Assembly (NCBI GenBank): GCA_039191605.1
Contig: JBCCXL010000008.1
Coordinates: 209,954 to 273,953, forward strand
From: JBCCXL01 sp039191605
GTDB lineage: Bacteria; Acidobacteriota; Thermoanaerobaculia; Multivoradales; JAHZIX01
DNA: 64,000 nt
Reading direction: 5' to 3'
The position numbers and the translations under genes are program-made. The notes beneath the pieces were generated by a model that ran no database searches, was not told the DNA's origin, and saw only the letters and a program-made list of their open reading frames with translations. Numbering within the stretch: the stretch's first letter is position 1; each line of letters starts with the position of its first letter. This document shows positions 34,468 to 43,057 of this stretch, in pieces.

Positions 34468-37032
34468 ATGTCTAGTCTCAGCGTGCGTAAGACTTCCTGT
34501 GTCCTGTTTCCCTCTCCATCTCGGGCTCGAAGGGAGGCTCTTCGCCCCCTCGCGAAGCTCTTCATGATGCCTCTTGCTGTGCCCCTTACTCTGGTGGCCC
34601 TTGCGGTGATGTTCTCCATGGTGCTGACGGCGGGGCCTCTGGCGGCCGCCGGCGGCCCTCAAGAGCACGGCACCGCCTGTGTCGATGGCACGGCGGAGGG
34701 CTATCCCTGTGAACGCGTCGACCTGCTGGCCCACATGGCCTTGAACACCATCGGCGGCGGCGAAGGTTCCGATATCTGGGGCTGGACTGATCCAGTGACG
34801 GATAAGGAATACGCCATCATGACCCGCTCCAACGGCACCGCCTTCGTGCGCATCTCGGCCCACCACGCCAGCGTGTACATTGGCAACCTGCCCACTCATA
34901 CCGGCAACTCCGATTGGCGAGATGCCAAGACCTACGGCAACTACGCCTACATCGTCAGCGAGGCGACGGATCACGGCCTGCAGATCTTCGATATGACCCA
35001 GCTGGAGAGCGCCACGCCTCCGGCGGCCTTTACCGAGACCGCTCACTACGACGGCTTCGGCCGCGCCCACAACTTCGTGATCAACGAGGCCAGCGCTCGC
35101 GGCTACGCCGTCGGTTCGGTGCAGACCGACGCGCCCTTCGAGAACTGCAGCGGCGGCCTGCATATTCTCGACCTGACGGATCCGGTGGATCCCACCTTCC
35201 TCGGCTGCTATGGCGACGACGGCTACACCCATGATGCGCAATGCGTGATCTACGACGGCCCGGACACCGACTGGCAGGGGCAGGAGCTGTGCTTCGCCTA
35301 CAACGAAGACACCCTGACCATCGTCGACGTGACCGACGCCGCCAATCCGGTGCAGATCTCCCGCACCGGCTATGCCGGCCGCGGCTACACCCACCAGGGC
35401 TGGCTGACGGAAGATCATCGACGGCTGCTGCTGGACGACGAGGTGGACGAGCTGAACCAGGGCCACAACACCCGCACCTACGTGTGGAACGTCGAAGATC
35501 TGGATGCTCCGGTGATGATCAACATCCACGAGGGCGATTCTCGGGCGACGGACCACAATCTCTACATCCGCGGTCAATACGCCTATCAGGCCAACTACCG
35601 TGCCGGCCTTCGCATTCTCGACCTGACGGCGGTAGATAGCGGCCAGCTCACCGAGGTGGCCCACTTCGACATCGTGCCCAGCAGCAACAATGCGGGCTTC
35701 TCCGGGGCCTGGAGCGTCTACCCCTTCTTTCCCAGCGGCACGGTGGTGGTGAGCGGCATCGAGCAGGGGCTCTTCGTCCTCTGGCCCTCGCTGTGCACCG
35801 CGCCAGCGGCGCCGACCACGGTAGCGGCGGCGTCCGTCGGGGAGGGGGAGATCGAGGTCTCCTGGAACGGCAGCGGCGCTGCCGGTGAAACCTATGACGT
35901 CTACCGGGGACTCGGTGGCTGCGGTGAGGTGTTGAGCTTCGAGCAGGTCGCCTCGGGGCTCACGGAGCTCTCCTGGACCGATACCGACGTCTCCGGTCAG
36001 GTGGATTACAGCTACATGGTGCGGGCGGTGGAGGAGACCGGCTACTGTCCTTCGGTAGCCTCCACCTGCGCTGATGCTCAGACCACCGGCGCCTGCGTTG
36101 CGCCGCCGATCTTCGGTGGAGCCTCGGCGGTAGAAACCGAGCCTGGCGCCGTCTGCGCGGTGGAAGTCGAATGGGACGCGGGGGTGCCCAGCTGCGGCAG
36201 TGGGGTGACCTACTCCGTGTATCGAGACATTACTCCGGACTTCACCCCGGGGGCGGGCAATCGCGTGGCCAACGGCCTGACCACCACCTCCTGGCAGGAT
36301 CTCGGGGCTTCTCCCGATGGCCTCTCCTATTACGTGGTGCGGGCCACCGATGACGGCAGCACTACCGAGGACGGGAATCTCAAGCGCCTGGAGGCACAGC
36401 CCACGGCCGGGCTGGAAGAAGGCACCTGGATTACCGGTGGCGAGATCGGAGAGCCGGCGATGACCTATGCGACGGTGAACGAGCACGTCGGTTGGGAGCC
36501 CTCCACCGCGCGCTTCAACAGCGGCAAGCGGTCCTTCTTCTCGACCTATTCCAACGGTCAATGCTCGGCGATGATCACGCCGCCGCTGCAGCTGGCGCCG
36601 GGCGCCTCGACCACCATGAGCTTCACCACCGCCTACGAGATCGAGGACGAGTGGGATGGGGGAGTGGTGGAGATCTCCACCGACGGTGGCGATACCTGGT
36701 CTCTGCTCACCCCCAACGGCGGCTATCCCGGAAACTTCCGTTCTTCGACGGATGCCTGCGGATTCCTCGCCGGAGACCCCTCCTTCACCGGTACGGCCTT
36801 GACCTTCACGCCTTACAGCATCGATCTGAGCGCCTTCGCGGGGCAGGAGGTTCTGGTTCGTTTCCTCTTCTCCACCGACGGCGGGCTCACCCTCGAAGGC
36901 TGGTACGTGGACGACATCACCCTGACCTCGGTGCGGGTGCCCGGCAGCTGCGAGCTGGGAAGCGACGTCTTCGGCGACGGCTTCGAGCTCGGGAACCTGA
37001 GCAACTGGAGTCGGGTGCAGCAGCCTAAGTGA
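34468..37032 (+). CDS. Exported choice-of-anchor B family protein with fibronectin III-like and MAM-like domains
   Basis: This is an 854-residue secreted protein. A long signal peptide (about 1-60) ends near AGPLAAA. The choice-of-anchor B/LVIVD-type propeller at about 65-445 has repeated IFDMTQLE, LHILDLTDPVDPTFLGCYGD, TIVDVTDAANPVQISRTGY and LRILDLTAV. Two fibronectin III-like modules follow (about 455-650), then a jelly-roll/MAM-like module (about 660-830). It ends in FGDGFELGNLSNWS, which resembles a short C-terminal tail common in exported proteins of this kind of bacterium. GAGGAG precedes the ATG by about ten bases. A strong hairpin lies 38 bases after the stop. The role is probably surface binding; no catalytic site was seen. 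Confidence 0.82.
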   Translation: MSSLSVRKTSCVLFPSPSRARREALRPLAKLFMMPLAVPLTLVALAVMFSMVLTAGPLAAAGGPQEHGTACVDGTAEGYPCERVDLLAHMALNTIGGGEGSDIWGWTDPVTDKEYAIMTRSNGTAFVRISAHHASVYIGNLPTHTGNSDWRDAKTYGNYAYIVSEATDHGLQIFDMTQLESATPPAAFTETAHYDGFGRAHNFVINEASARGYAVGSVQTDAPFENCSGGLHILDLTDPVDPTFLGCYGDDGYTHDAQCVIYDGPDTDWQGQELCFAYNEDTLTIVDVTDAANPVQISRTGYAGRGYTHQGWLTEDHRRLLLDDEVDELNQGHNTRTYVWNVEDLDAPVMINIHEGDSRATDHNLYIRGQYAYQANYRAGLRILDLTAVDSGQLTEVAHFDIVPSSNNAGFSGAWSVYPFFPSGTVVVSGIEQGLFVLWPSLCTAPAAPTTVAAASVGEGEIEVSWNGSGAAGETYDVYRGLGGCGEVLSFEQVASGLTELSWTDTDVSGQVDYSYMVRAVEETGYCPSVASTCADAQTTGACVAPPIFGGASAVETEPGAVCAVEVEWDAGVPSCGSGVTYSVYRDITPDFTPGAGNRVANGLTTTSWQDLGASPDGLSYYVVRATDDGSTTEDGNLKRLEAQPTAGLEEGTWITGGEIGEPAMTYATVNEHVGWEPSTARFNSGKRSFFSTYSNGQCSAMITPPLQLAPGASTTMSFTTAYEIEDEWDGGVVEISTDGGDTWSLLTPNGGYPGNFRSSTDACGFLAGDPSFTGTALTFTPYSIDLSAFAGQEVLVRFLFSTDGGLTLEGWYVDDITLTSVRVPGSCELGSDVFGDGFELGNLSNWSRVQQPK

Positions 37033-37069
37033 GGTCGGGGGCACTCGACCTAGTGAATATGCCCTCACG

Positions 37070-37101
37070 AGAGAGGGGCCCCACCGGGGCCCCTCTCTTA
37101 T
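37070..37101 (+). terminator. Strong hairpin terminator between converging genes
   Basis: The stem GAGAGGGGCCCC (37071-37082) and GGGGCCCCTCTC (37086-37097) is perfect with an ACC loop, extended by one A-T pair. The T tail is weak. It lies between the choice-of-anchor B gene and the converging dehydrogenase-like gene, so it may serve both. Confidence 0.75.
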
Positions 37102-37153
37102 GTTGTGGCTGTGCTGCTCTGCTCTACAGCATCGATCTGAGCGGGGTGGGTGC

Positions 37154-38794
37154 TCAGGAGAGATCCCAGTTGCGGGTATCCGCTCCCGCGAAGACCTCTT
37201 CCGGGCTGGGATTCATCGCCAGGGTGCGCTGGACTCGCTCCTCGATCAGGCGGTTGACCTCCGTCCACAGCTGCTGACCACTGGGCTGAGCCGGCAGGCC
37301 CTCCAGCACCGCCTGGACCAGGCGGGCGTTGCGGGTATTGATGATCTGGAGGATCCGCTCGCGGATCTCCTCGGTATTGGCCTGGGCGCCCTGGCTGCGG
37401 GTGAGGATGCCGATCACTGCGAGGGTCCAGCCGCCGCCGCTGGTGGCTTCGTCGGGCCAAATCCAGCCGTCGGCGTCGAAGATCGCCTTCATCGACTGGT
37501 CTCGGGTCCTGAGATGCAGAATGTTGTTGGCGCCGCCGGTGAAGAGGCGTACGCCCGCATCGAGGAGGTGCTGAACCTCCTGCGGGCGGGTGTTGTCTCC
37601 CTCGCCATTGTTGATCCACACATCAAAGCCGGCACCGCGCCGGATTTCGTCGAGCAGGCGCACATGGTAGAAGTCGCTGGTGCGCAGGGGGATGCCCCGC
37701 ACCCGAAACTTCTCCGCGACGAAGGTCGCGGCGGGCTCGTGGACGTCGAAGACGGTGATGTTCTCCGGCGGAACGCCGTGGACCTGAATCAGGGACTCGA
37801 CGGTGTTGCGGCCGACGCCGCCGGCAGCTTCCAGCAGGAAGCGCACTTCTTGAAGCGACTTGCCCCGGGGCTCGAAGTAAGCCTTGGCGAGCTCGACGGT
37901 GGTGGTGGCGACGCCGTAGCCGGTGGGGCGGGCAGAAGGGTCGGCGGTGCCGCCGAGATTCGCCGGCAGGCAGGTGACCTGGCTCATGTTTTCACCGCGG
38001 CGATGCCAGGCGTCGCACATGTTGATGTACTTATCCTTGCGCTCACCGCGCCAATACACGCCAGAGAGCACGTCCGGTGATGCCGTATCCGGCTGGATAT
38101 AGCCCTGCTCGGGGAAGTCAGCGAAGATTCCCAGCTGGCGCGCCCGCTCCTCCTTGTAGAGGTTGAGGAAGCTGATGCCGCGGGGAATGATCGCCGAGCC
38201 GAGGGCGATGATCGCTTCTTCCGAGAGGCCGTAGAGCTTCTCTCCCTTGCGGTCCAGGATGATCCACTCGCCCTTCTTGCCGCCGTGGAGAGCGGGGATG
38301 TCGGGGAAGATCATCACCGACTTCTTGATCATCGCGTTGGCGAGGTCACGGGTGCGCACCAGGATCGAGGAGAGATCCTTGATGGAGTTTCCGGTGCGGT
38401 AGCAATCTCCGCCGATATTCACCGTCAGGGGGCCGAAGGGGCGCTGGTCAGGGTTGTAGTGGGTGATGGCATAGACCACGTAGACATCCCGCTGGTACTG
38501 GTACAGGGTGTCCAGCTCGCTCATGATGCGATAGCGGTTGTCGATGAATTCGGTGCATTCCTCGATCAGCTCTCGGTCCAGTCGCAGGACCGTCAGGGTG
38601 ATGGAGAAGACCCCCTCCTTCTCGCGCAGCTGCCACAGAGGGTCGAGATCCTGGACCTCGTGGAGCTCGGTGGGGCGCATGCTGGTGGACGCCAGCACTC
38701 GCTCCCCGAGGTGAGCGTCGGTCATCAGCACCGCCCGACGGGCTCCCAGCCGCGTCAGCACGTGATGGGGGATGGCATTGATTTCGACGCTCAT
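37154..38794 (-). CDS. Divergent Glu/Leu/Phe/Val-dehydrogenase-like protein
   Basis: This is a 546-residue cytosolic protein I read as a distant member of the amino-acid (ELFV) dehydrogenase superfamily. Landmarks in order: a substrate-domain stretch ending PDIPALHGGKKGEW (166-177), matching the Lys-bearing GGGKGG loop; SARPTGYGVATTT (288-299), matching the A-T-G-x-G-V helix; a Rossmann start FLLEAAGGVGRNTV (319-332) with an acidic strand end at D350; LFTGGANNIL, matching the EGANN segment; and TSGGGWTLAVIGIL near the NAGGV segment. It lacks the spacing of ordinary glutamate or leucine dehydrogenases and is about 100 residues longer, so substrate and even redox activity are open. AGGAGA precedes the ATG by six bases. 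It is a stand-alone gene. Confidence 0.6.
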   Translation of the reverse strand: MSVEINAIPHHVLTRLGARRAVLMTDAHLGERVLASTSMRPTELHEVQDLDPLWQLREKEGVFSITLTVLRLDRELIEECTEFIDNRYRIMSELDTLYQYQRDVYVVYAITHYNPDQRPFGPLTVNIGGDCYRTGNSIKDLSSILVRTRDLANAMIKKSVMIFPDIPALHGGKKGEWIILDRKGEKLYGLSEEAIIALGSAIIPRGISFLNLYKEERARQLGIFADFPEQGYIQPDTASPDVLSGVYWRGERKDKYINMCDAWHRRGENMSQVTCLPANLGGTADPSARPTGYGVATTTVELAKAYFEPRGKSLQEVRFLLEAAGGVGRNTVESLIQVHGVPPENITVFDVHEPAATFVAEKFRVRGIPLRTSDFYHVRLLDEIRRGAGFDVWINNGEGDNTRPQEVQHLLDAGVRLFTGGANNILHLRTRDQSMKAIFDADGWIWPDEATSGGGWTLAVIGILTRSQGAQANTEEIRERILQIINTRNARLVQAVLEGLPAQPSGQQLWTEVNRLIEERVQRTLAMNPSPEEVFAGADTRNWDLS

Positions 38795-39415
38795 TCGATT
38801 CTCCTCGGGCGCGATGATGCCAAGCGCACTTCTCCTCGATGGCCTCGCTTCGATGCCTGAGCTCGATGCTTCAAGGCTGGGCGAAGGCTTGGATACCGAC
38901 TCGTGCTGGGGCTGAGCCCTTGCGGGCTGCTGCCGATTGATCTCGGAAAGGCCCAGTGCGGAAGAAAGTGCGCGGAAGAAATGCGCGAAAAAAAACTTGC
39001 AGAGGTTTCCTCTTCGGAAGCCTCCTCGGGGGCCTTTTCTCGGCAGCTCTTGCCCACGGTGGATGCCCGCGGGGAGCTGAGTCTGATGGGTACGCTATGC
39101 GCCAACGGTACGTTGGTTATGGGAGTCAACCGGCGGTGGAAGCGCCGGGAAAACTGCAAGGGAAAGAGCCTACCACGGCGCCATGACGACACTATGTCAT
39201 CCAGCCTGTGGCGGCCATTGGCGGGAGAGATGTCTTCGATGGGGAGGCAAGGTTTGGGAAGCGGTACTGTCAATACGGAAACAATTCCGCGTCAAAGCAA
39301 GAAAAAGTCGTCCCGCTTCTGAGCAAGCCCTACACCGTGCTCAATGAAAGACAGTTTCAGCGATGACCCTGCTAATTCAACTCTGAGCCACCGACATTTT
39401 CTTGACCGAATTGTG
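38795..39415. other. Intergenic region, no confident gene
   Basis: About 620 bases lie upstream of the dehydrogenase-like gene. Open frames on both strands (for example one at 38903-39322) have unbalanced composition and no recognisable fold. A run of eight A is present near 38990. No terminator or known RNA was identified. Confidence 0.35.
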
Positions 39416-39601
39416 ATGAAGGCATTCGTAACCGCGGTCTACAAGGCTTTGGCACCGGTGCGCCGATCCATCGGCCAGGTGCAGCGCGCCGCTCGTGCGG
39501 TGCTGGACCAGGTAGAAGAAGAGAACTCCATTATCGTCTACAAATCCGACAACTCCAGCGATCAAGGGGAGCAGCCTCCGAGCTCATCTTTGACCAGCTG
39601 A
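39416..39601 (+). CDS. Possible small protein of 61 residues
   Basis: This is a short open frame from ATG 39416 (MKAFVTAVYKALAPVRRSIG at the start), with a basic helix followed by an acidic, Ser-rich tail. Third codon positions are mostly G or C, as in real genes of this window, which is the only positive evidence. No clear ribosome site is present. An in-frame ATG at 39344 would give 85 residues. No family was recognised. Confidence 0.3.
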   Translation: MKAFVTAVYKALAPVRRSIGQVQRAARAVLDQVEEENSIIVYKSDNSSDQGEQPPSSSLTS

Positions 39602-39685
39602 AGGCGCTCGATAGCGGGCATACCGGACTTAATCTCTGGGCGGCTCGGTATCGGGCAATCGGTATCAAGCGAGGCGGGTGAGAGA

Positions 39686-39709
39686 CTGGCTCCCGGAACC
39701 GGGAGCCAG
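39686..39709. terminator. Perfect hairpin without T tail
   Basis: CTGGCTCCCGG (39686-39696) and CCGGGAGCCAG (39699-39709) form an 11-base stem. It could end transcripts of the possible small gene or of the SxtJ/DUF5989 operon arriving from the right, but a T run is missing on both strands. Confidence 0.45.
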
Positions 39710-39831
39710 CGATAGCCCCTGTCCGCAAGACGCTCCGTAGCGCCTACGCGGCCCGTGGGCGCCTCGGGATGATCAGGAGCTCCCACGGTCCGGGGAGAAC
39801 TCTTGGGAGGCCGTCCGTGAGCCTCAGGGGA

Positions 39832-40089
39832 TCAGAAGAGGGTGTAGATAAAGGGCGCGGCGCCGGTGCTGGAGAGCAGGATGAGGGCGGCCATCAGCAG
39901 CAGCACCAGAAGGATGGGGGTGAGCCACCACTTCTTGCTCTCTGCGAGAAAGGCCCAGAGCTCGGCGAGGAAGGAGGGCTGCTCCTCTTCGGCCGCCTGG
40001 GCGAAGGCGGAGTCCTCGACGCCTGGATTGGCGGGCGCCTGGGATTTTTGATGTTCCGGATCCTGCGATGGGGGAGTGGAGATCGACAT
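39832..40089 (-). CDS. DUF5989 (SxtK-like) small membrane protein
   Basis: This is an 85-residue protein with one transmembrane helix. The last 48 residues, FLAELWAFLAESKKWWLTPI followed by a Leu-rich helix and FIYTLF, match DUF5989, the family of SxtK. A hydrophilic N-terminal extension of about 38 residues is variable. GAGGAAG precedes the ATG by six bases. It is the last gene of the carbamoyltransferase-SxtJ-DUF5989 set, 107 bases after SxtJ. It is expected in the inner membrane; its biochemical role is unknown throughout the family. Confidence 0.85.
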   Translation of the reverse strand: MSISTPPSQDPEHQKSQAPANPGVEDSAFAQAAEEEQPSFLAELWAFLAESKKWWLTPILLVLLLMAALILLSSTGAAPFIYTLF

Positions 40090-40196
40090 GGAGCTTCCTC
40101 AGCAGCGGCTGGAGCGCGGGGAACGGAATAGTCCTCGGCGCGGGTTCGGCATCAGGGATCCCGGGTGCACGGTTGGCAGGCTCACGTTTGGTGGGC

Positions 40197-40643
40197 TCAG
40201 AATTGTCGGTAGTAGCGTTTGGCCTGGGCCGTCGGCCGCTTCGGTTGCCAATAGCTCTCGGCGTCCGGGTCGAGGCGCCGCTGCATGGCGTCCCGGCCCC
40301 GCAGTTTTAGGGCGAGGCCTACGGGAGTGAGCACGAGGTAGTAGGCGATGGCCAACAGCAGCCTCGAGATCACCCAGCCGATGGGCCAGGTGAGCACCGT
40401 GAGAGCTACGTAGGCTCGTCGCAGCACCTCCCGCCAGATCCATCCCAGTGCCGGAATCAGCACGGCGAGGACCAGCAGGGTGGTCCACACGAGGGCGGCG
40501 GGCTTACCCGCTTCGAGGGCCTCCAGCCCCCCGTGGCGGCGCAGGCCGAGGGCCCCTAGGGTGCCGAACACCAGGAGCCATAAGGTGCCGAAGACCGCCA
40601 GCTGGCGCGGCTTGGGATTGCGATCGATGGGGATCAGGCTCAT
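40197..40643 (-). CDS. SxtJ-family membrane protein
   Basis: This is a 148-residue membrane protein with three to four hydrophobic helices. The start IPIDRNPKPRQLAVFGTLWL and the middle RAYVALTVLTWPIGWVIS are the SxtJ-family landmarks. The C-terminal RLDPDAESYWQPKRPTAQA is a typical cytosolic tail. It begins 33 bases after the carbamoyltransferase stop, so the two are co-transcribed. SxtJ and DUF5989 accompany such carbamoyltransferases in many bacteria that make no saxitoxin, so the name does not imply toxin production. Confidence 0.88.
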   Translation of the reverse strand: MSLIPIDRNPKPRQLAVFGTLWLLVFGTLGALGLRRHGGLEALEAGKPAALVWTTLLVLAVLIPALGWIWREVLRRAYVALTVLTWPIGWVISRLLLAIAYYLVLTPVGLALKLRGRDAMQRRLDPDAESYWQPKRPTAQAKRYYRQF

Positions 40644-40676
40644 GACGGTTGAGGAACGGAAGCGGTAAGCGGGAGG

Positions 40677-42551
40677 TCAGTCGAGGTGGAATTGGGCGAG
40701 GTAGGCTTCGCGATCCACTTTGGCATCCGCCTGATCTTCTTCGAGCAGCACGTGATGCTCGAGCACCAGCACGTCCATGCCGGTGGCGCGAAAGCAGCGG
40801 TAGGCCTGCTCTGGGCTCTCCACGATGGGCTCCCCGCGGACGTTGAAGCTGGTGTTGATGAGCACCGGGCAGTCGGTGCGCTGATGGAAGGCGTTCAGTA
40901 GCGTGTGGAAGCGGCCATGGCGGTGGGCGTCGACGGTCTGCACCCGGGCGGAGAAGTCGACATGGGTGACGGCCGGAATTTGCCCTCGCACCTGCCGCAG
41001 CCGCTCGCGGGCGGCGGGGGGGAGCTCCGCTGGGCCACTGGGACCTTCGCCTTGCTTCGCCTTCTCGAGGGTTTCGCCGCCCTGGCGCCGCTCCTCCCGT
41101 ACCGGGGCTACCAGCAGCATGTAGGGGCTGTTTTCCTCGGGCTGAAGGTCGAACCAGCGATGGGCGTGCTCCTCCAGAACCACCGGCGCGAAGGGACGGA
41201 AGGATTCGCGAAATTTGATCTTCAGGTTCATCACCGCCTGCATCTTGGAGCTGCGGGCGTCTCCCAAGATGCTGCGGCAGCCGAGGGCGCGGGGACCGAA
41301 CTCCATGGCGCCCTGAAACCAGCCCACCACTCGGCCCTGCTCTAGCAGCTCGGCGACCCGCTGGCAGAGAGCCTCATCGTCTTCATAGGTGGTGTAGCGG
41401 GCGCCCTCCGAGTCCAGCACCTGGGCGATCTCGTCGTCGCCGTAGGAGGGGCCGAGACGGGCGCCGGCCATCGAGTCCAGGGGCTCGGCGGTGCGCGGCT
41501 GGTCCAGCAGCTGATGCCAGACGAAGAGCGCCGCCCCCAGGGCGCCGCCGGCGTCTCCCGCCGCCGGCTGGATCCACACCTTCTCGAAGGGGCCCTCGCG
41601 AAGAATACGGCCGTTGCCGACGCAGTTGAGGGCGACGCCACCGGCGAGGCAGAGATTCTTCGAGCCGGTGATGCGGTGGAGGTGACGGGCGCTGCGCAGC
41701 ATCGCCTCTTCGGTGACCCGCTGGATCGAGGCGGCGAGGTCCATCTCTCGCTGAGTGATGGGGGACTCGGGGGCGCGAGGGGGCCCGTCGAAGAGCCCGT
41801 CCATGCGCTTCGAGGTCATGCGCAGGCCCTGGCAGTACTGGAAGTAAGAGAGGTCCAGGCGTAGGGAGCCGTCTTCCTTCAGGTCCACCACATGGTCGAG
41901 GATGGTTTGGACGTATTTGGGGTCCCCGTAGGGGGCGAGGCCCATGAGCTTGTATTCGCCGGAGTTGACTCGGAAGCCGCAGAAGTAGGTGAAGGCGGAG
42001 TAGAGCAGGCCGAGGGAATGGGGGAAGCGCAGCTCGTGGCTGATCTCCAGCCGGTTGCCCTGGCCGTGGCCGCAGATGGCGGTGGCCCATTCGCCGACCC
42101 CGTCGAGGGTGAGAATCGCCGCGTCCTGGAAGGGGGAAGGAAAGAACGCGCTAGCGGCGTGACTCTCATGATGCTCCGGAAAGACGAAGCGTCGCCGGTA
42201 GTCGCCACCGAGGGCGGCGCGCATCTCCCGGGGTAGATGCAGCTTCTTGTGCAGCCACAGGGGCATGGCCTGGGAGAACGAGGCCAGACCCGCTGGTGCG
42301 AAGGCGAGATAGGTCTCCAGCAGGCGATCGAATTTCAGCAGCGGCTTGTCGTAGAAGGCGACGTAGTCCAGGTCACCAGCCGTGAGGCCAGCGTGCTGCA
42401 AACACCATTGGGTCGCCTGATGAGGAAAGGCGGCATCGTGTTTGATGCGGCTGAAGCGCTCCTCTTGAGCGGCGGCGGCGATGCGCCCATCGACCACCAG
42501 GGCGGCGGCGGAGTCGTGGTAGAAGGCGCTGATACCGAGAATCGCGGTCAT
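40677..42551 (-). CDS. NodU/CmcH-type carbamoyltransferase
   Basis: This is an O-carbamoyltransferase of 624 residues that moves the carbamoyl group of carbamoyl phosphate, via ATP, onto a hydroxyl. The N-terminal Kae1-like domain has ILGISAFYHDSAAALVVDG, EERFSRIKHDAAFP and the metal-binding FPEHHESHAASAFFPSPF, then LTLDGVGEWATA and the segment GEYKLMGLAPYGDPKY. NLCLAGGVALNCVGNGRIL closes the first half. The C-terminal domain has MEFGPRALGCRSILGD and CPVLINTSFNVRGEPIVESP. All expected motifs are intact. The acceptor is unknown; no glycan or antibiotic gene cluster surrounds it. It heads an operon with SxtJ and DUF5989 genes. Confidence 0.93.
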   Translation of the reverse strand: MTAILGISAFYHDSAAALVVDGRIAAAAQEERFSRIKHDAAFPHQATQWCLQHAGLTAGDLDYVAFYDKPLLKFDRLLETYLAFAPAGLASFSQAMPLWLHKKLHLPREMRAALGGDYRRRFVFPEHHESHAASAFFPSPFQDAAILTLDGVGEWATAICGHGQGNRLEISHELRFPHSLGLLYSAFTYFCGFRVNSGEYKLMGLAPYGDPKYVQTILDHVVDLKEDGSLRLDLSYFQYCQGLRMTSKRMDGLFDGPPRAPESPITQREMDLAASIQRVTEEAMLRSARHLHRITGSKNLCLAGGVALNCVGNGRILREGPFEKVWIQPAAGDAGGALGAALFVWHQLLDQPRTAEPLDSMAGARLGPSYGDDEIAQVLDSEGARYTTYEDDEALCQRVAELLEQGRVVGWFQGAMEFGPRALGCRSILGDARSSKMQAVMNLKIKFRESFRPFAPVVLEEHAHRWFDLQPEENSPYMLLVAPVREERRQGGETLEKAKQGEGPSGPAELPPAARERLRQVRGQIPAVTHVDFSARVQTVDAHRHGRFHTLLNAFHQRTDCPVLINTSFNVRGEPIVESPEQAYRCFRATGMDVLVLEHHVLLEEDQADAKVDREAYLAQFHLD

Positions 42552-43057
42552 GGAAGGCCACTCGTCTGCAGAGGAGTGAGATGAAGAGCTGGTGGATTAA
42601 GGGGCGGTGGATGGCGAGACGTGGGCCGAAGCGGCATCTACTGACGAGGCCGGGCCGAAGGCTACTGCGTTAGCTGGTGTGCTGTCGGTGAGGAAGGCCG
42701 GTCAGTGCTGCTGAAGAACCAGTGCTGATCGATCAGCAGTGCCGTCGGATGGGCAGTTTACCCTAGCAGCCCGTGGTAAGAGTCGAGCTCGCGCTGCGAG
42801 CGGCCTTTTTCCACCGAATCTTCGTTCGAAAGCCTCGACGATTCCCGCATCGCCTGCGTCTTTCGGCCTTGATTCGGCGGAAAAAATCTCACTCTCGCTG
42901 GCGCCTGACTTTCAACACGGTCTGCTAGTCCCGCAATCTCGGGAGCGAGATAAGATGCCCATCCGTCGAAGCCTTTTGCCGACCCCCGCGGGATCAGTTC
43001 ATTACCGCGACATCCGCTCCCGGCGGATGCCGGTCCTGTCGATCAATGGAGAAGAAG
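42552..43057. other. Divergent intergenic region with a 16-base palindrome
   Basis: About 500 bases lie between the carbamoyltransferase operon and the SDR gene. TGCTGATCGATCAGCA at 42723-42738 is a perfect palindrome placed to control either direction, a candidate operator. I saw no gene or terminator in the rest. Confidence 0.45.

Noticed and set aside
34462..37068. 868-codon open frame antisense to the choice-of-anchor B gene
   Set aside because: Composition is a shadow of the plus-strand gene, which has a signal peptide, ribosome site and terminator. The minus frame has none.
38903..39322. 139-codon plus-strand gene
   Set aside because: Mixed composition with no fold, poor third-position bias and no ribosome site.
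39832..42551. Saxitoxin biosynthesis
   Set aside because: The carbamoyltransferase-SxtJ-DUF5989 set is widespread without toxin genes, and no sxtA-type enzyme is here.
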